This document shows, in pieces, positions 45,130-55,204 of a stretch of 64,000 bases of DNA. This DNA is from Streptomyces lichenis. Lineage in GTDB: Bacteria; Actinomycetota; Actinomycetes; Streptomycetales; Streptomycetaceae. Position numbers and translations under genes: made by a program. The notes under the pieces were generated by a model. That model was not told the origin of the DNA. It made no database searches and saw only the letters and a program-made list of their open reading frames with translations. The stretch spans positions 124,001 through 188,000 of the forward strand of contig NZ_JALPTH010000010.1 of the NCBI RefSeq assembly GCF_023218175.1, written 5' to 3'. Every line of letters starts with the position of its first letter. Within the stretch, counting starts at the first letter, position 1.

Positions 45130-46757
45130 GGACGGTTCCGGGGCCCACGGGCCATGTCGTGGTGGTGGGCGCCGGGTTGAGCGGACTGGCGGCGGCGCTG
45201 CACCTGCTGGGCGCGGGGCGGCGGGTGACCGTGGTCGAGCGGGCGGCCGGTCCCGGCGGGCGGGCCGGACGGGCGGAGTTCGGCGGCTATCTGGCGGACG
45301 CCGGGCCGACCGTGCTGACCATGCCGCATCTGGCCGACGAGGCGTTCGCCGCGGTCGGCGACAGCCTGCACCGGCGGGTGGAGCTGGTGCCGCTCGCCCC
45401 GGCGTACCGGGCCTGCTTCGCCGACGGCTCCCGGATCGACGTGCACACCGACGGGGACGCCATGGAGGAGGAGGTCCGGCGGTTCGCGGGCCCCGCCGAG
45501 GCGGCCGGCTACCGGGAGCTGCGGTCCTGGCTGAAGCGGCTGTACCGGGCGCAGATGCGCCGGTTCATCGACACCAACTTCGACTCCCCCGCCCAGCTGC
45601 TCCACCCGGACCTGGCCCGGCTGGCCGCGCTCGGCGGCTTCGGCCGGCTGGACCGGCGGATCGGCCGCCACCTCTCCGACGAGCGGCTGCGGCGGGTCTT
45701 CTCCTTCCAGTCGCTGTACGCGGGGGTGGCCCCGGCCCGGGCGCTGGCCGCGTACGCGGTGATCGCCTATATGGACACGGTGGCCGGGGTGTGGTTCCCG
45801 CGCGGCGGGATGCACGCGCTGCCGAGGGCGATGGCCGAGGCGGCCGAGCGGGCCGGGGCCGAGCTGCGCTGGTCGGCCGGGGTGGCGGAGCTGGAGCGGT
45901 CCGCCGGGCGGGTGCGGGCGGTGCGGCTGTCCACCGGGGAGCGGATCGGCTGCGACGCCGTGGTGCTCACCCCCGATCTGCCGGTGGTCCACCGGCTGCT
46001 GGGCCGGGCGCCGCGCCGCCCCGTCGCGCTGCGGCACTCCCCCTCGGCGGTGGTGCTGCACGCCGGGACCGACCGCACCTGGCCCGAACTGGCGCACCAC
46101 ACCCTGTCGTTCGGCGCGGCCTGGGAGCGGACCTTCGAGGAGCTGACCCGCACCGGGCGGCTGATGAGCGACCCCTCGCTGCTGATCACCCGGCCGACCG
46201 CGCACGATCCGGGGCTCGCCCCGCCCGGCCGCCATCTGCACTACGTGCTTGCGCCCTGCCCCAACACGGTGACCGGTCCCTCGGTACGGGACTGGGCCGA
46301 GCTGGCGCCCGGCTACCGGGACAGCCTGGTGGCGGAGCTGGAGCGCCGGGGGCTGACCGGCTTCGGCGCGGCGATCGAGCGGGAGGTGCTGGTCACCCCG
46401 GCCGACTGGGCGGCCCAGGGGCATGGTGCCGGCACCCCCTTCTCCGTCTCGCACACCTTCGCCCAGACCGGTCCGTTCCGGCCGCGGAACCTGGTGCGCG
46501 GACTGGAGAACGTGGTGCTGGCGGGCTGCGGCACCACCCCAGGCGTCGGTGTCCCCACCGTACTGATCAGCGGAAAGCTGGCCGCGGCCCGGATCACCGG
46601 CGCCGACCGCCGCCGACCGGCCCGCACCCGGAGCACCGAGGCACGGAGCACCCCCTCGGCACCGCCCGCCGGCCACCGTCCCCGGTCCCCGAAGGCAGGT
46701 GCGATGCCCCCTCCCACCCCCGACCCGGCGGCCCTCCCCGACCGGGGGCGCCGATGA
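45126..46757 (+). CDS. crtI: Phytoene desaturase
   Basis: This 543-residue FAD enzyme introduces double bonds into phytoene to give lycopene at the membrane. The N-terminal dinucleotide motif is [20 protein letters not shown], followed by [30 protein letters not shown]. The C-terminal bacterial-type signature reads [33 protein letters not shown]. The last 50 or so residues are a disordered Arg/Pro/Ala-rich tail. It overlaps crtE at the start and crtB at the stop, both as ATGA. The number of desaturation steps cannot be told by eye; the lycopene cyclase in this locus implies four. Confidence 0.93.
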   Translation: MRTVPGPTGHVVVVGAGLSGLAAALHLLGAGRRVTVVERAAGPGGRAGRAEFGGYLADAGPTVLTMPHLADEAFAAVGDSLHRRVELVPLAPAYRACFADGSRIDVHTDGDAMEEEVRRFAGPAEAAGYRELRSWLKRLYRAQMRRFIDTNFDSPAQLLHPDLARLAALGGFGRLDRRIGRHLSDERLRRVFSFQSLYAGVAPARALAAYAVIAYMDTVAGVWFPRGGMHALPRAMAEAAERAGAELRWSAGVAELERSAGRVRAVRLSTGERIGCDAVVLTPDLPVVHRLLGRAPRRPVALRHSPSAVVLHAGTDRTWPELAHHTLSFGAAWERTFEELTRTGRLMSDPSLLITRPTAHDPGLAPPGRHLHYVLAPCPNTVTGPSVRDWAELAPGYRDSLVAELERRGLTGFGAAIEREVLVTPADWAAQGHGAGTPFSVSHTFAQTGPFRPRNLVRGLENVVLAGCGTTPGVGVPTVLISGKLAAARITGADRRRPARTRSTEARSTPSAPPAGHRPRSPKAGAMPPPTPDPAALPDRGRR

Positions 46758-47731
46758 CCCGCCGCGAACTGGACGCCGCCGGCATCACCGACCCCGCCCT
46801 GCGTACCGCGTACACCACCTGCCGGAAGCTCAACGCCCGGCACGGCCGCACCTACTTCCTGGCCACCCGGCTGCTGCCGGTGGAGCGCCGGTGCGCGGTG
46901 CACGCCCTGTACGGCTTCGCCCGCTGGGCCGACGACATCGTGGACGGGCTGGACCGGCGCGAGACCCCCGACGAACGCGACCGGCTGCTCAAGGTGCTGG
47001 AGGAGGACCTGGCCCAGGGGCTGCGGCGGCGGGGCGGCGACGAGCCGGTGGTGCGGGCGGTCGCCGACACCGCCGAGCGGTACGCCATCGACCCGGCGCT
47101 GTTCACCGACTTCATGGCCTCCATGCGGGCCGACCTCTCCGTCACCGACTACCCGACCTATCGGGACCTGCGCGGCTATATGCACGGCTCGGCGGCGGTG
47201 ATCGGCCTCCAGATGCTGCCCGTCCTCGGCACCGTGACGGACCGTACGGAGGCCGCGCCGCACGCGGCGGCCCTCGGGGTGGCGTTCCAGCTGACCAACT
47301 TCCTGCGGGACGTGGGCGAGGACCTCCAGCGGGGCCGCGTCTACCTGCCCGCCGACCTGCTGGCCGCGCACGGGGTGGACCGGCCGCTGCTGGAGTGGAG
47401 CCGCCGCACCGGCCGCCGCGACCCGCGGATCCGCGCCGCGCTGGTCGCCGCCGCCGAGCTGACCCGGGGCGTCTACCGGGAGGCGGAGCCCGGCATCGCC
47501 ATGCTGGAACCCCGGACGCGCCCCTGCATCCGTACCGCCTTCGTGCTGTACGGGGGGATCCTGGACGCCATCGCCGAGGACGGCTACGCGGTGCTGCACC
47601 GGCGCTCGGTGGTGCCCCGGCGGCGGCGGGCGGCGACCGCGGCCGCCGGGCTGCTCCGCATCCTGGCCGCCCGCACCGCCCCGCCCCCTCCCCCGCGCCC
47701 GGTGGCCGTGGGCGAGGAAGGCGCCCGGTGA
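46754..47731 (+). CDS. crtB: Phytoene synthase
   Basis: This 325-residue squalene/phytoene synthase-type enzyme condenses two geranylgeranyl diphosphates to phytoene. [15 protein letters not shown] and the first Asp-rich motif in [13 protein letters not shown] bind the substrate through Mg. The second motif is in [39 protein letters not shown] is also conserved. A proline-rich end (APPPPPRP) follows the enzyme core. It overlaps crtI at its start, and its stop overlaps the Rieske gene as GTGA, so it is coupled to both. Confidence 0.95.
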   Translation: MTRRELDAAGITDPALRTAYTTCRKLNARHGRTYFLATRLLPVERRCAVHALYGFARWADDIVDGLDRRETPDERDRLLKVLEEDLAQGLRRRGGDEPVVRAVADTAERYAIDPALFTDFMASMRADLSVTDYPTYRDLRGYMHGSAAVIGLQMLPVLGTVTDRTEAAPHAAALGVAFQLTNFLRDVGEDLQRGRVYLPADLLAAHGVDRPLLEWSRRTGRRDPRIRAALVAAAELTRGVYREAEPGIAMLEPRTRPCIRTAFVLYGGILDAIAEDGYAVLHRRSVVPRRRRAATAAAGLLRILAARTAPPPPPRPVAVGEEGAR

Positions 47732-48744
47732 GTGGCGGTACGGGGCGGGGGCGCTGGACCTCGCCGCTGCGGCTGCGCCGGGGCCCCGGCTGGGCGGCCC
47801 AGCAACCGACCTGGAAGTCCGCCAGACCGGCCCTGATCGCGGACGCCCTGAAACGGGCCTCGGCCCGCCCCTCCGGCAACTGGTTCGCGGTCGGCGCTGC
47901 CCGGGACATCACCGCCGACGGGCCCCCGGCGGGCCGCACCGTCGCCGGGGTGGAGGTGGTGGTGTGGCGCGACGGAGGCGGTGCGCTCCGCGCCGGTCCC
48001 GGCGTCTGCCCCCACCTGGGCGCCCCTCTCAAGGACAGCCGGGTGGTGTGCGGCACGCTGGTCTGCCACTGGCATGGACTGGCCCTGGACGGATCCCCGT
48101 TCGCCGGCTGGGAGCCCTTCCCGGCCTACGACGACGGGGTGCTGGCCTGGGTGCGGCTGGACGCGGTGGGCGGCGAGGAGCCGCTGGACCGCCCCGTCAT
48201 CCCGCTCCGCCCCGCCTCCGAGGGCGCGGTGGACGCGGTCTGCACCGCCGTCGGGCGGTGCGAACCGGAGGACGTGGTCGCCAACCGGCTGGACCCCTGG
48301 CACGGTGCGTGGTTCCATCCGTACTCCTTCATGGACCTGCGGGTGGTGGACACCCCCCGGGGCGGTGGCCGCGGGGAGGAGGACGGCTTCGCGGTGGAGG
48401 TGTCGTTCCGGGTGGCGGGGCGGCTGGTGGTACCGGTGCGGGCGGTGTTCACGGCCCCCGAGCCCCGTACCGTCGTCATGCACATCACCGACGGGGAGGG
48501 CGTCGGCTCGGTGGTGGAGACCCACGCCACCCCGCTCACCGCCCGCGCCGACCCGCACCCCCGGACCGCGGTGGTGGAGGCGGTGGTCGCCGCCTCCGAC
48601 CGGCGCGGCTTCGCCCTCGCCCGCGCCGCCGCCCCGGCCCTGCGCCCCCTGATCCGCCGGGCCGCCGGCCGGCTGTGGCGCGATGACCTGGCCTACGCCG
48701 AACGCCGCTGGGCCCTGCGCTCCACCGGCCGCTTCCCGGGCTGA
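47728..48744 (+). CDS. Rieske [2Fe-2S] protein of the carotenoid operon
   Basis: This 338-residue protein has an N-terminal Rieske domain. The cluster ligands are visible as C-P-H in [10 protein letters not shown] and C-H-W-H in [10 protein letters not shown], about 16 residues apart. The remaining 200 residues ([57 protein letters not shown]) resemble the C-terminal domain of Rieske oxygenases or DUF5914-type proteins; a mononuclear iron site cannot be assigned with certainty. It is the fourth gene of the crtE-I-B operon, the slot called crtV in streptomycete isorenieratene clusters. It may modify the carotenoid or supply electrons; its exact reaction is not clear to me. Confidence 0.8.
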   Translation: MSGGTGRGRWTSPLRLRRGPGWAAQQPTWKSARPALIADALKRASARPSGNWFAVGAARDITADGPPAGRTVAGVEVVVWRDGGGALRAGPGVCPHLGAPLKDSRVVCGTLVCHWHGLALDGSPFAGWEPFPAYDDGVLAWVRLDAVGGEEPLDRPVIPLRPASEGAVDAVCTAVGRCEPEDVVANRLDPWHGAWFHPYSFMDLRVVDTPRGGGRGEEDGFAVEVSFRVAGRLVVPVRAVFTAPEPRTVVMHITDGEGVGSVVETHATPLTARADPHPRTAVVEAVVAASDRRGFALARAAAPALRPLIRRAAGRLWRDDLAYAERRWALRSTGRFPG

Positions 48745-48762
48745 GCCGACCCGGGACGGCGG

Positions 48763-48983
48763 CTACCGGGAAAGGCGTCGGCGGACGAACGCAGCCGCGC
48801 CGGCCACCAGCAGGGCGAAGCCCAGCAGAGGCTGAGCCAGGGCGGCGCCCAGTCATAGGGGCGCGGCCCGTGCCGGAGCAGGTTGCTGAGGTGGGCGGCG
48901 GTGCCGACGGCCGACAGCAGGGCCGCGATCAGCCAGACCGCGGCCACCACCGCGCGAGGCGCCCGCCGCATCCACTCCCCCAT
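48763..48983 (-). pseudogene. Small membrane protein, probably frameshifted
   Basis: The leftward frame from an ATG gives MGEWMRRAPRAVVAAVW, then a membrane helix (LIAALLSAVGTAAHL) and LLRHGPRPYDWAPPWL. Beyond that, the same frame becomes cysteine/tryptophan-rich and runs into the 3' end of the Rieske gene. A neighbouring frame from about base 48850 instead reads LGAALAQPLLGFALLVAGA, then AAFVRRRLSR and a stop. That is a clean second membrane helix with a positive end, and it stops before the Rieske gene. A single indel would join the two into a plausible two-helix protein of about 75 residues. It may be a true frameshift or a sequencing error. Confidence 0.5.
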
Positions 48984-49017
48984 GCCTCCCACCCTGACGG
49001 CCCCCTGGGGGGCGTCG

Positions 49018-50577
49018 TCAGCGGGCCGCCCGGCGGGCCAGGGCGCGCAGCAGCCGGGAGCGGCCGGCCCGGGGGACGGTCCAGAGCACCTGGCCGCTCA
49101 CCCCCCAGCGGGCCAGCAGGGCGTTGGCGGCCTGGAAGCCGGTGGTGGCGGCCCGCTCCATCAGCGCCACCGGCAGATCGGTACGGACCAGGTCGCCGGC
49201 GAGCACCACCCCCGGGTGCGGGGTGCGCACCCCGGGGCGGCGGGGGTGGCCGCCGACCGGGAACACCGGGCAGTCCGCCCGCCATTCGTGCCGTACGTCC
49301 ACGGCCCGGGCGTCCCGGGTCTCCGGGTACACCTCGTGCAGCCGGGCCACCATCCGCTCCTGGACCTCCTTGCGTTCGGCGCCCTCGTCGACGGCGTAGG
49401 CGTGCAGCTCCACCACCGAGCCGCCGCTGCGGGCCGCCCAGCGGGCCGCCTCGCCCTCCCAGCGGTCCAGCACACTGACGTTGTCCAGGCCGTCGTAGCC
49501 GCTGGTGCCGAGGAAGCCGGGCCGGTCGGGGGCGAGCGGCCGGTCCAGCCAGAGCCGGGAGACCAGGAACGGCGGCGCGGTGCGCAGCCCGGCGACATCC
49601 GCCCGCCATCCGGCGTCGCCCAACCCCTCCGACGCGGCCACCAGTTCCCGCAGCCCTCCGGTGTCCAGGGCGAGGACGGCGGCCTGGTGGCGCTCGCTCC
49701 CGGAGCCGGCGGCCACCTCCAGCTCGTCCCCACCGGGCAGCGGGCGGACGGAGTGCACCGGCACGCCGGTGCGCACCTCCACGCCCAGCGAGGCCAGATA
49801 TCCGGCCAACGGCTCCCAGAGTGCCTGCGGATAGGGCTCGCTGGGCACATCGAACAGCAGCCCCTCGGAGGAGCCGAGGAAGTAGATGTGGAACATCACC
49901 AGCAGCTCGGCGGCGGAGAGTTCGCGCGGGTCGGCGAAGAAGCTGCGGGAGAAGACCTCGAAGGCCAGATGGTGGGCGGCCTCGGGGAACTCGATCGCGC
50001 GCAGGAAGTCGTACGCGCTGACGCCGTCGTACCGCTCGTACACCTCCGGCGCCCGCACATCGAGCAGCGGCAGCGCGGCCCGGGCGTCCAGGGCGGCGAG
50101 GTCGCGCCAGCCGAAGCTGGGGCTGAGGGCGACGAACCCGGCGGCGCTGAGCGGCGGGGTGCGCGGCACTCGGGCGAAGCCGTCGGTCAGCCCGGAGCGG
50201 TGGCGCAGCGGGTAGTCGGGCAGAGCCGTCAACCGGGTGAGCCCGGGGTCGGTCCGGCGCAGCAGACCGCGCAGGTTGTAGTACTGACGGAAGAAGGCGT
50301 GGAAGCCACGGCTCATGGTGGCCTCGGAGCCGTCCGCGAGCCGGGTGGACCAGCCGGCGAGCCGCCCGCCGAGCTGCGGTTCCCGCTCGTAGAGGGTGAC
50401 CTTGATGCCCCGTTCGGCCAGCGCGGTGGCCGCGGCGAGCCCGGCGATCCCACCGCCCACCACGGCGGTGGAGGGCGGCTCCCCGCCGGAGAACCGGGGC
50501 CGCCCGGGGGCGGGGTGCAGGACCTCGGCCCGGCGGTCGCGCCCCCACCGCGCGGCGCCCTCGCCCCGGGCCCTCAC
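49018..50577 (-). CDS. crtU: Carotene desaturase/methyltransferase (isorenieratene synthase)
   Basis: This 519-residue FAD protein of the CrtU group converts the beta rings of beta-carotene to aromatic phi rings, giving isorenieratene. The dinucleotide motif is AVVGGGIAGLAAATALAERG with YEREPQLGGRLAGW. The following SRGFHAFFRQYYNLRGLLRR is typical of CrtU-type enzymes, as is FHIYFLGSSEGLLFDVP. The C-terminus has PGVVLAGDLVRTDLPVALMERAATTGFQAAN. The start is a GTG overlapping the crtT stop (GTGA), which leaves a 40-residue basic leader before the FAD motif. It is last in the leftward crtY-crtT-crtU unit, facing the crtEIB unit. Confidence 0.9.
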   Translation of the reverse strand: MRARGEGAARWGRDRRAEVLHPAPGRPRFSGGEPPSTAVVGGGIAGLAAATALAERGIKVTLYEREPQLGGRLAGWSTRLADGSEATMSRGFHAFFRQYYNLRGLLRRTDPGLTRLTALPDYPLRHRSGLTDGFARVPRTPPLSAAGFVALSPSFGWRDLAALDARAALPLLDVRAPEVYERYDGVSAYDFLRAIEFPEAAHHLAFEVFSRSFFADPRELSAAELLVMFHIYFLGSSEGLLFDVPSEPYPQALWEPLAGYLASLGVEVRTGVPVHSVRPLPGGDELEVAAGSGSERHQAAVLALDTGGLRELVAASEGLGDAGWRADVAGLRTAPPFLVSRLWLDRPLAPDRPGFLGTSGYDGLDNVSVLDRWEGEAARWAARSGGSVVELHAYAVDEGAERKEVQERMVARLHEVYPETRDARAVDVRHEWRADCPVFPVGGHPRRPGVRTPHPGVVLAGDLVRTDLPVALMERAATTGFQAANALLARWGVSGQVLWTVPRAGRSRLLRALARRAAR

Positions 50578-51332
50578 GCCCCCGCCCCCGTCCGCGGGTC
50601 CGTCCGGGGAGCCGCCGCCGGACCCGGCCGCGCGGCCAGGAAGGTGTGCACGATCCCGGTCTGCCAGCCCGCGACCGGCAGGGTGCGCACCGCCGCGAAT
50701 CCGCCGCGGGCCAGCCGGGCGGCGAACGCGGGCGCGGTGTCGAAGTCGAGGACGCTGTGCCGGAGGTGGCGGTACAGCTCGCGGTCGCCGGTGAGGCCGC
50801 CGGCGGGCTCGATCAGCCCGCGGCAGACCGCGTTCCACAGCGCCCGGTGGACCGGTGCACCGCTCAGGCTGTACTCGTGCACCGCCAGGCGCCCGCCGGG
50901 CCGCAGCAGCGAGAGCACGGCGGCGAGGACGCCGTCGGGGTCGGTGACATTGCGGAAGAGGTACGCGGCGAACACCGCGTCATACGGCCCGCGCGGCCCC
51001 GCGTCCGCCTGCTGCTCGGCGGTGCGGTGCAGAAAGGTGACGTTCGGCGGCCAGGACTTGGCGGCCGCCTCGGCGAGCATCCCGGCCGAGGCGTCGACCG
51101 CGGTGATCCGGGCCTGCGGCGCCGCCGCCAGCAGGGCCCGGGTGGAGGCGCCGGTACCGCAGCCGAGGTCCAGCACCGCGAGCCCGGCGCCTTGGCCGGG
51201 CAGCCGCAGCCGGCGCGCGGACCGGCGCAGGGCGGCCAGATGGCCGGGGTTGAGGGTGGTCAGCCGGTCGTAGGCGGGCGCGGCATGATCGAAGGCGCGG
51301 GTCAGATCGTGGTCCCGCAGCAACGTGGTCAA
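50574..51332 (-). CDS. crtT: SAM-dependent methyltransferase of the carotenoid locus
   Basis: This 252-residue class-I methyltransferase has the SAM-binding motif VLDLGCGTGASTRALL, an acidic ribose contact in ITAVDASAGML, and motif IV in YDAVFAAYLFRNVTDP, followed by LRPGGRLAVHEYS. The layout resembles UbiE/MenG-type enzymes. The start is an unusual TTG overlapping the crtY stop, with GAGGAG upstream, so it depends on coupling. In streptomycete isorenieratene loci this position is crtT. Its exact substrate is unsettled, because CrtU itself performs the methyl shift. Confidence 0.85.
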   Translation of the reverse strand: MTTLLRDHDLTRAFDHAAPAYDRLTTLNPGHLAALRRSARRLRLPGQGAGLAVLDLGCGTGASTRALLAAAPQARITAVDASAGMLAEAAAKSWPPNVTFLHRTAEQQADAGPRGPYDAVFAAYLFRNVTDPDGVLAAVLSLLRPGGRLAVHEYSLSGAPVHRALWNAVCRGLIEPAGGLTGDRELYRHLRHSVLDFDTAPAFAARLARGGFAAVRTLPVAGWQTGIVHTFLAARPGPAAAPRTDPRTGAGA

Positions 51333-52558
51333 CGGTTCTCCTCATCGTGGGCGGGGTGGGGGGCGGGGGTGCGGCGCCGCAGGAAGGGGAGCTCGGCGGC
51401 GGTGCGCAGCATGGGGCCGACGGGGCAGCGCAGCCCGATGCCCAACTCCTCCCCGGGTGTGCTGCCGCCGTCGAGGAAGCGGAGCACCCGTTCGGCGGGG
51501 GCGCGGGCGAACAGCCCGGTGAAGAACCGGGGGCCGTCGATCCGTCCGGTGTCCAGGGCCCTGAGCAGGACGGCGTCCATGGCGAGCGCCCGGCGTCCGT
51601 GCGGCGGCGGCACCAGGGCCGCTCCCGGCGGTTCGCCCGCGGCCAGGGCGGCGGCGACGGCCCGGCTCTGCCGCTGGATCGCGGCGAAGGTGTACCCGGT
51701 GGCGGGCCGGGTGGCGCCCCCGGCCGCGCCGACGAGGAAGTGGGCGGGGCCGCGGCGGCGGGGGAAGCGGGCGTCGGTCATCGGGATGACCCCCTGCTCG
51801 GCACCCTGCACGGTGTACGCCCCCAGCCCGAGCACCCGTCCCGTGTAATGCCGTAGCGCCGCCTCGTACGCGGGGACGGGCAGCGGACGCCGGGAGAACT
51901 CCGTGTACTCGACCAGGGCCCGGTCCGGGGCAAGCGGCAGTACATAGCCGAACGCCAGCCCGTGGTCCGGCTGCGGGACGCGGAAGTCCATCAGCTGGGC
52001 CGTCCCCGGGTCGAAGCGGGGCCGCGCGGTGTGCACGAACCAGCCGCGGAAGTGCTGGAGCAGGGTGGTCCGCGCGGGCGGCAGCCGCCCCGGCGGGCGG
52101 GAGTCGAAGACATACCGGCCGTGCAGGGTCAGTCGGCCCCCGGCCGCGTCCACACACCGCACCTCGGCCCCGTCCGCCCCACCCCGCACCTCGTGGACGA
52201 CCGCCCGCAGCAGCCGGGTCCGGGGATGGGCGGCGAGCCGGCCGTGCACCAGCCGCTCGAAGGGGGCGGAGCGCAGCATCCGGTACCGCAGCGGGGCGGG
52301 GGCCGCCTCGATCGCACCGCCGTCCGGGCCGGTGATCCGCAGCCGGTCCCACTCGGCGGTGACGGCCGGCTCGTACTCGCCCGGCCCGTCGTCCCAGAAG
52401 CACCAGGTCCGCTCGGCCGGCCGGAGCGGCCCCTCCGGCGCCTCCACCACGACCACGTCCAGGCCCGCCCGGTCGGTTTCCGTCCTGGTGATCCAGTGGG
52501 CCAGGCTGAGCCCGGCCGCTCCCCCGCCGACGATGACGACGTCCGCGGTGTGCCGCAT
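51329..52558 (-). CDS. crtY: Lycopene beta-cyclase
   Basis: This 409-residue lycopene cyclase turns lycopene into beta-carotene. ADVVIVGGGAAGLSLAHWI is the FAD/NAD motif. RTWCFWDDG is a family hallmark, followed by YVFDSRPP, LLQHFRGWFV, MDFRVPQ and YVLPLAPDRALVEYTEFS. The C-terminal GGATRPATGYTFAAIQRQS and FFTGLF complete the pattern. GGAGGAGG precedes the ATG. It is the first gene of the leftward crtY-crtT-crtU unit, with about 130 bp to the next leftward gene upstream, which probably holds the promoter. Confidence 0.93.
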   Translation of the reverse strand: MRHTADVVIVGGGAAGLSLAHWITRTETDRAGLDVVVVEAPEGPLRPAERTWCFWDDGPGEYEPAVTAEWDRLRITGPDGGAIEAAPAPLRYRMLRSAPFERLVHGRLAAHPRTRLLRAVVHEVRGGADGAEVRCVDAAGGRLTLHGRYVFDSRPPGRLPPARTTLLQHFRGWFVHTARPRFDPGTAQLMDFRVPQPDHGLAFGYVLPLAPDRALVEYTEFSRRPLPVPAYEAALRHYTGRVLGLGAYTVQGAEQGVIPMTDARFPRRRGPAHFLVGAAGGATRPATGYTFAAIQRQSRAVAAALAAGEPPGAALVPPPHGRRALAMDAVLLRALDTGRIDGPRFFTGLFARAPAERVLRFLDGGSTPGEELGIGLRCPVGPMLRTAAELPFLRRRTPAPHPAHDEENR

Positions 52559-52692
52559 CGGCGTCCTCCTCCCCCGGCGCGCGCGGGAGCGGCCGCTCGG
52601 CCCCCGATCATCGCGGGCGGCGGGGCGCGGACGGCGGCGGCACGGTGACCGGGCCCCCTCCCGTCCCCCGACCGGACGAGACCCGGCGGTGG

Positions 52693-53967
52693 CTACCGCT
52701 GCGTGAGAGCGGCCGAGCGGTGGGCGGCGGGATGGTCGGCGAGCAGCTCCCGGGCGGCCCGGGCGCCGGAGGCCAGCGCCCCCTGCACCGAGCCGGTGGC
52801 CCGGTGGTCGCCGCACACATAGTGCCCGGAGGGGGTGCGGGTGGTCCGGCTCAGCGGCCAGGGCGGCGGCATGGCGGGCAGGGCGCCCGGGATGGTGTAC
52901 GCGGCCACCTGCTCCCAGCCCGAGGTGTCCGTGCCGTACAGCTCGGCCAGCCGCCCCCGCACGGCCGCCGCCGTCTCGGGCCCCTCGCCGCCCAGCACCG
53001 AGGTGGACACCAGGGAGGTCCCGGGCGGCGCGTAGGCGGGCGAGACCTCGGTGAGGACGACGGTGTTGAGCACGGTCAGGGTGGAGTCGGTGACCAGGGT
53101 CGGTTCGGCCAGCGGAGTGGTGCCGGTGGCGTGGTAGTACGTGGTGACGGCCCGGGTCCGCGGGGCGGTCAGGCCCGGCAGCAGACGGGCGGCGGTGGTG
53201 CCGTCGGTGGCCACCACCACGGCGCCGGCGAGGAGTTCGGTGCCGTCGCCGAGGACGACCCCGCTGCCGGTCACCGCGGTGACCGGGGTCTCCAGCCGCA
53301 ACGTGCCGGGCGGCAGCCCGTCCGCGAGCTGCGCGGGCACCGCGCCGATGCCCTCGGCCGGCAGGCAGAGCGTGCCGCGGGCCATGCTCCGCCACACCAG
53401 ATGGAAGAACCGGGCCGAGGTCTCCAGCCGGTCCTCCAGGAACACCCCGGCGAGGAACGGCCGCAGCAGCTCGTCGATGGTCCGCCGGGACAGCCCGGCG
53501 GCGTCCAGCGCGGCCGAGGTGGTCCGGTCGGCGCGGCGCCTGACCACGGCCGCCGGGAGCAGGGTGTCGTACGCGGAGAGGGCGGCCAGCGCGGCCAGAT
53601 CCCGTGCGGGCAGCGCCCGGCCGGGCAGCAGGGTGCCCGCCGAGCGGGGCCGCCGGGTGGGATCGGCCAGCCGGACCGGTCCGCCCGGGGTGTGCGCGAT
53701 GAGTCCGGGAGTGAAGGCCCGCAGCCGCAAGGCCTTCAGGTCCAACCGCCGGCGCACCTGCGGATACGAGGTGTTGAACACCTGGAAGCCCCGGTCCAGC
53801 AGAAACCCGTCCTTCCGGTCGGTACGCATCCGCCCACCCACCCCGTCGGACGCCTCCAGCAAGGCGACCCGAAGCCCGGCACGGCTGAGGTCAAGGGCGC
53901 AAGCAAGCCCGGCAAGGCCCGCCCCGACGACCACGACATCGGGAGCGGGCGGACGCTGAACGGTCAT
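52693..53967 (-). CDS. FAD-dependent oxidoreductase, phytoene desaturase/amine oxidase superfamily
   Basis: This 424-residue flavoprotein has [21 protein letters not shown] followed by EASDGVGGRMRTD, the FAD-binding start of the amine-oxidase/protoporphyrinogen-oxidase/carotene-desaturase superfamily. FLLDRGFQVFNTSYPQ, LRPFLAGVFLEDRLETS and a C-terminal YVCGDHRATGSVQGALASGARAA complete it. It is clearly distinct from CrtI and CrtU. GAGGAGCC lies just upstream of the ATG. It lies upstream of crtY on the same strand and may extend that operon. A carotenoid-modifying role is plausible from position only. Confidence 0.8.
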   Translation of the reverse strand: MTVQRPPAPDVVVVGAGLAGLACALDLSRAGLRVALLEASDGVGGRMRTDRKDGFLLDRGFQVFNTSYPQVRRRLDLKALRLRAFTPGLIAHTPGGPVRLADPTRRPRSAGTLLPGRALPARDLAALAALSAYDTLLPAAVVRRRADRTTSAALDAAGLSRRTIDELLRPFLAGVFLEDRLETSARFFHLVWRSMARGTLCLPAEGIGAVPAQLADGLPPGTLRLETPVTAVTGSGVVLGDGTELLAGAVVVATDGTTAARLLPGLTAPRTRAVTTYYHATGTTPLAEPTLVTDSTLTVLNTVVLTEVSPAYAPPGTSLVSTSVLGGEGPETAAAVRGRLAELYGTDTSGWEQVAAYTIPGALPAMPPPWPLSRTTRTPSGHYVCGDHRATGSVQGALASGARAARELLADHPAAHRSAALTQR

Positions 53968-54468
53968 GGGCACGGGCTCCTCGACGGCTGGGACGGGCTG
54001 AGTGGACGATGTACGACGGCAACCCCGCCCGCCGCGCGACGAGCCCCGGGCCCACGTCCTGGCGGCGCGGTCCCAACCCCGCCCCGGACCCACTTCCGGC
54101 CCCGGGCGCGGTCGTGACCGGTGTCCCGGCCCGGCCGCCTTCCCGGCTCCGGCTGGCTTCGCGCGCCGCGTACCCCTCCCGCGCCGCCCCATGCGGTGAG
54201 CCGCCGCCTCAGACGCGGGGCCCCGCGCGCCTTGGGCGACCTGCGGCGGCCACGGACGACCGGCGGGAAGCGGCGGCCCGGGTGACGAGCGTGCCCGACG
54301 GCGGGGGCCCAAGGGCGCGCCAGGCTCGCGACAGGCTCATGGCGGACCAGACCCACAGTGGCTTGTGGCGGGTGAGGGCCCATGCCGGGGGCCGACGACC
54401 AGGGCCTGCGCGGCCGACGTGACGTCAGGCGTGGTCGACCGCCTTGACCGGGCCATCGGCGGGCAGGC
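53968..54468. other. About 500 bp with no recognisable gene
   Basis: Every frame here gives Arg/Pro/Ala-rich sequence typical of noncoding or shadow reading in GC-rich DNA. I see no iron box, strong hairpin, tRNA or transposon remnant. The end nearest the oxidoreductase presumably holds its promoter. Confidence 0.5.
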
Positions 54469-55014
54469 TCAGCCCTCGGTGCCTCCGGCCATGTCCCCTT
54501 CGGCGGCCGCCTGCTGGCCCTGGGCTCGCTTGCCGACCACCACCGCGGCGGCCGCCGCCGCGCCGAGGAAGGCGGCGGCCACCGTCCAGGGCCGGTCCAC
54601 GCGGTAGCCGGTGAGGTGGTCCAGGGAGAGCCGGCCGGCGCCGGTGACGCCCAGGGCGGCGGCGGAGAAGCCGAGGAAGGCCGGGTACTCGAAGCCGCCG
54701 GACTGGGCGAAGAATCCGTTCGGGGCGTGCACCGCCACCGCGCCCGCCATGGCGCCGGCCGCGGCGGCACCGGCCACCGGGGTGCCGAGGCCCAGGGCGA
54801 GCAGGGCACCGCCGCCCGCCTCGCCGAGCCCCGCGGCCAGGGCGCTCTGCCGGCCGGGGTGGTAGCCCATGGCCTCCATCGCTTTGCCGGTGCCCTCCAG
54901 CCCTCCGCCGCCGAACCAGCCGAACAGCTTCTGGGTGCCGTGGGCCACCAGCACCGCTCCGGCTCCGGCCCGGAGGGCGAGCAGGCCGAGGTCTCGTCGG
55001 TTGAAGGGGGTCAT
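54469..55014 (-). CDS. DoxX-family membrane protein
   Basis: This 181-residue protein has four predicted membrane helices. It has the DoxX layout: LGLLALRAGAGAVLVAHGTQKLFGWFGGGG at the start, then AALAAGLGEAGGGALLALGL, a third segment (AAAGAMAGAVAVHAPNGFF) and FEYPAFLGFSAAALGVTGAG. An additional helix (AAAFLGAAAAAAVVV) and a charged tail close the protein. DoxX proteins are linked to thiol or sulphur redox at the membrane in some bacteria; the role here is unknown. GGGAGA lies upstream of the ATG. It diverges from the DUF350 gene. Confidence 0.85.
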   Translation of the reverse strand: MTPFNRRDLGLLALRAGAGAVLVAHGTQKLFGWFGGGGLEGTGKAMEAMGYHPGRQSALAAGLGEAGGGALLALGLGTPVAGAAAAGAMAGAVAVHAPNGFFAQSGGFEYPAFLGFSAAALGVTGAGRLSLDHLTGYRVDRPWTVAAAFLGAAAAAAVVVGKRAQGQQAAAEGDMAGGTEG

Positions 55015-55204
55015 GGCGTCTCCCGTCGGTGCGACTTGTCTGTCTGTGCCGTCTTGTTGCTGCCGCTACCCACTGTGGGCGTCCGACGCCCCGGGCGGCG
55101 GCTCTGCGGAGCCGTACGGGTGACCGGCCTTCGGGGGCCGTACGCTACATTTTGCCTCTCCTTGACCGCGATCATCACGACCACTCAGACTCGGAGCGGC
55201 ATCC

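Noticed and set aside
54009..54422. 137-codon rightward frame in the gene-poor stretch
   Set aside because: Arg/Pro/Ala-rich with no fold-like pattern, no clear ribosome site and no supporting neighbours.
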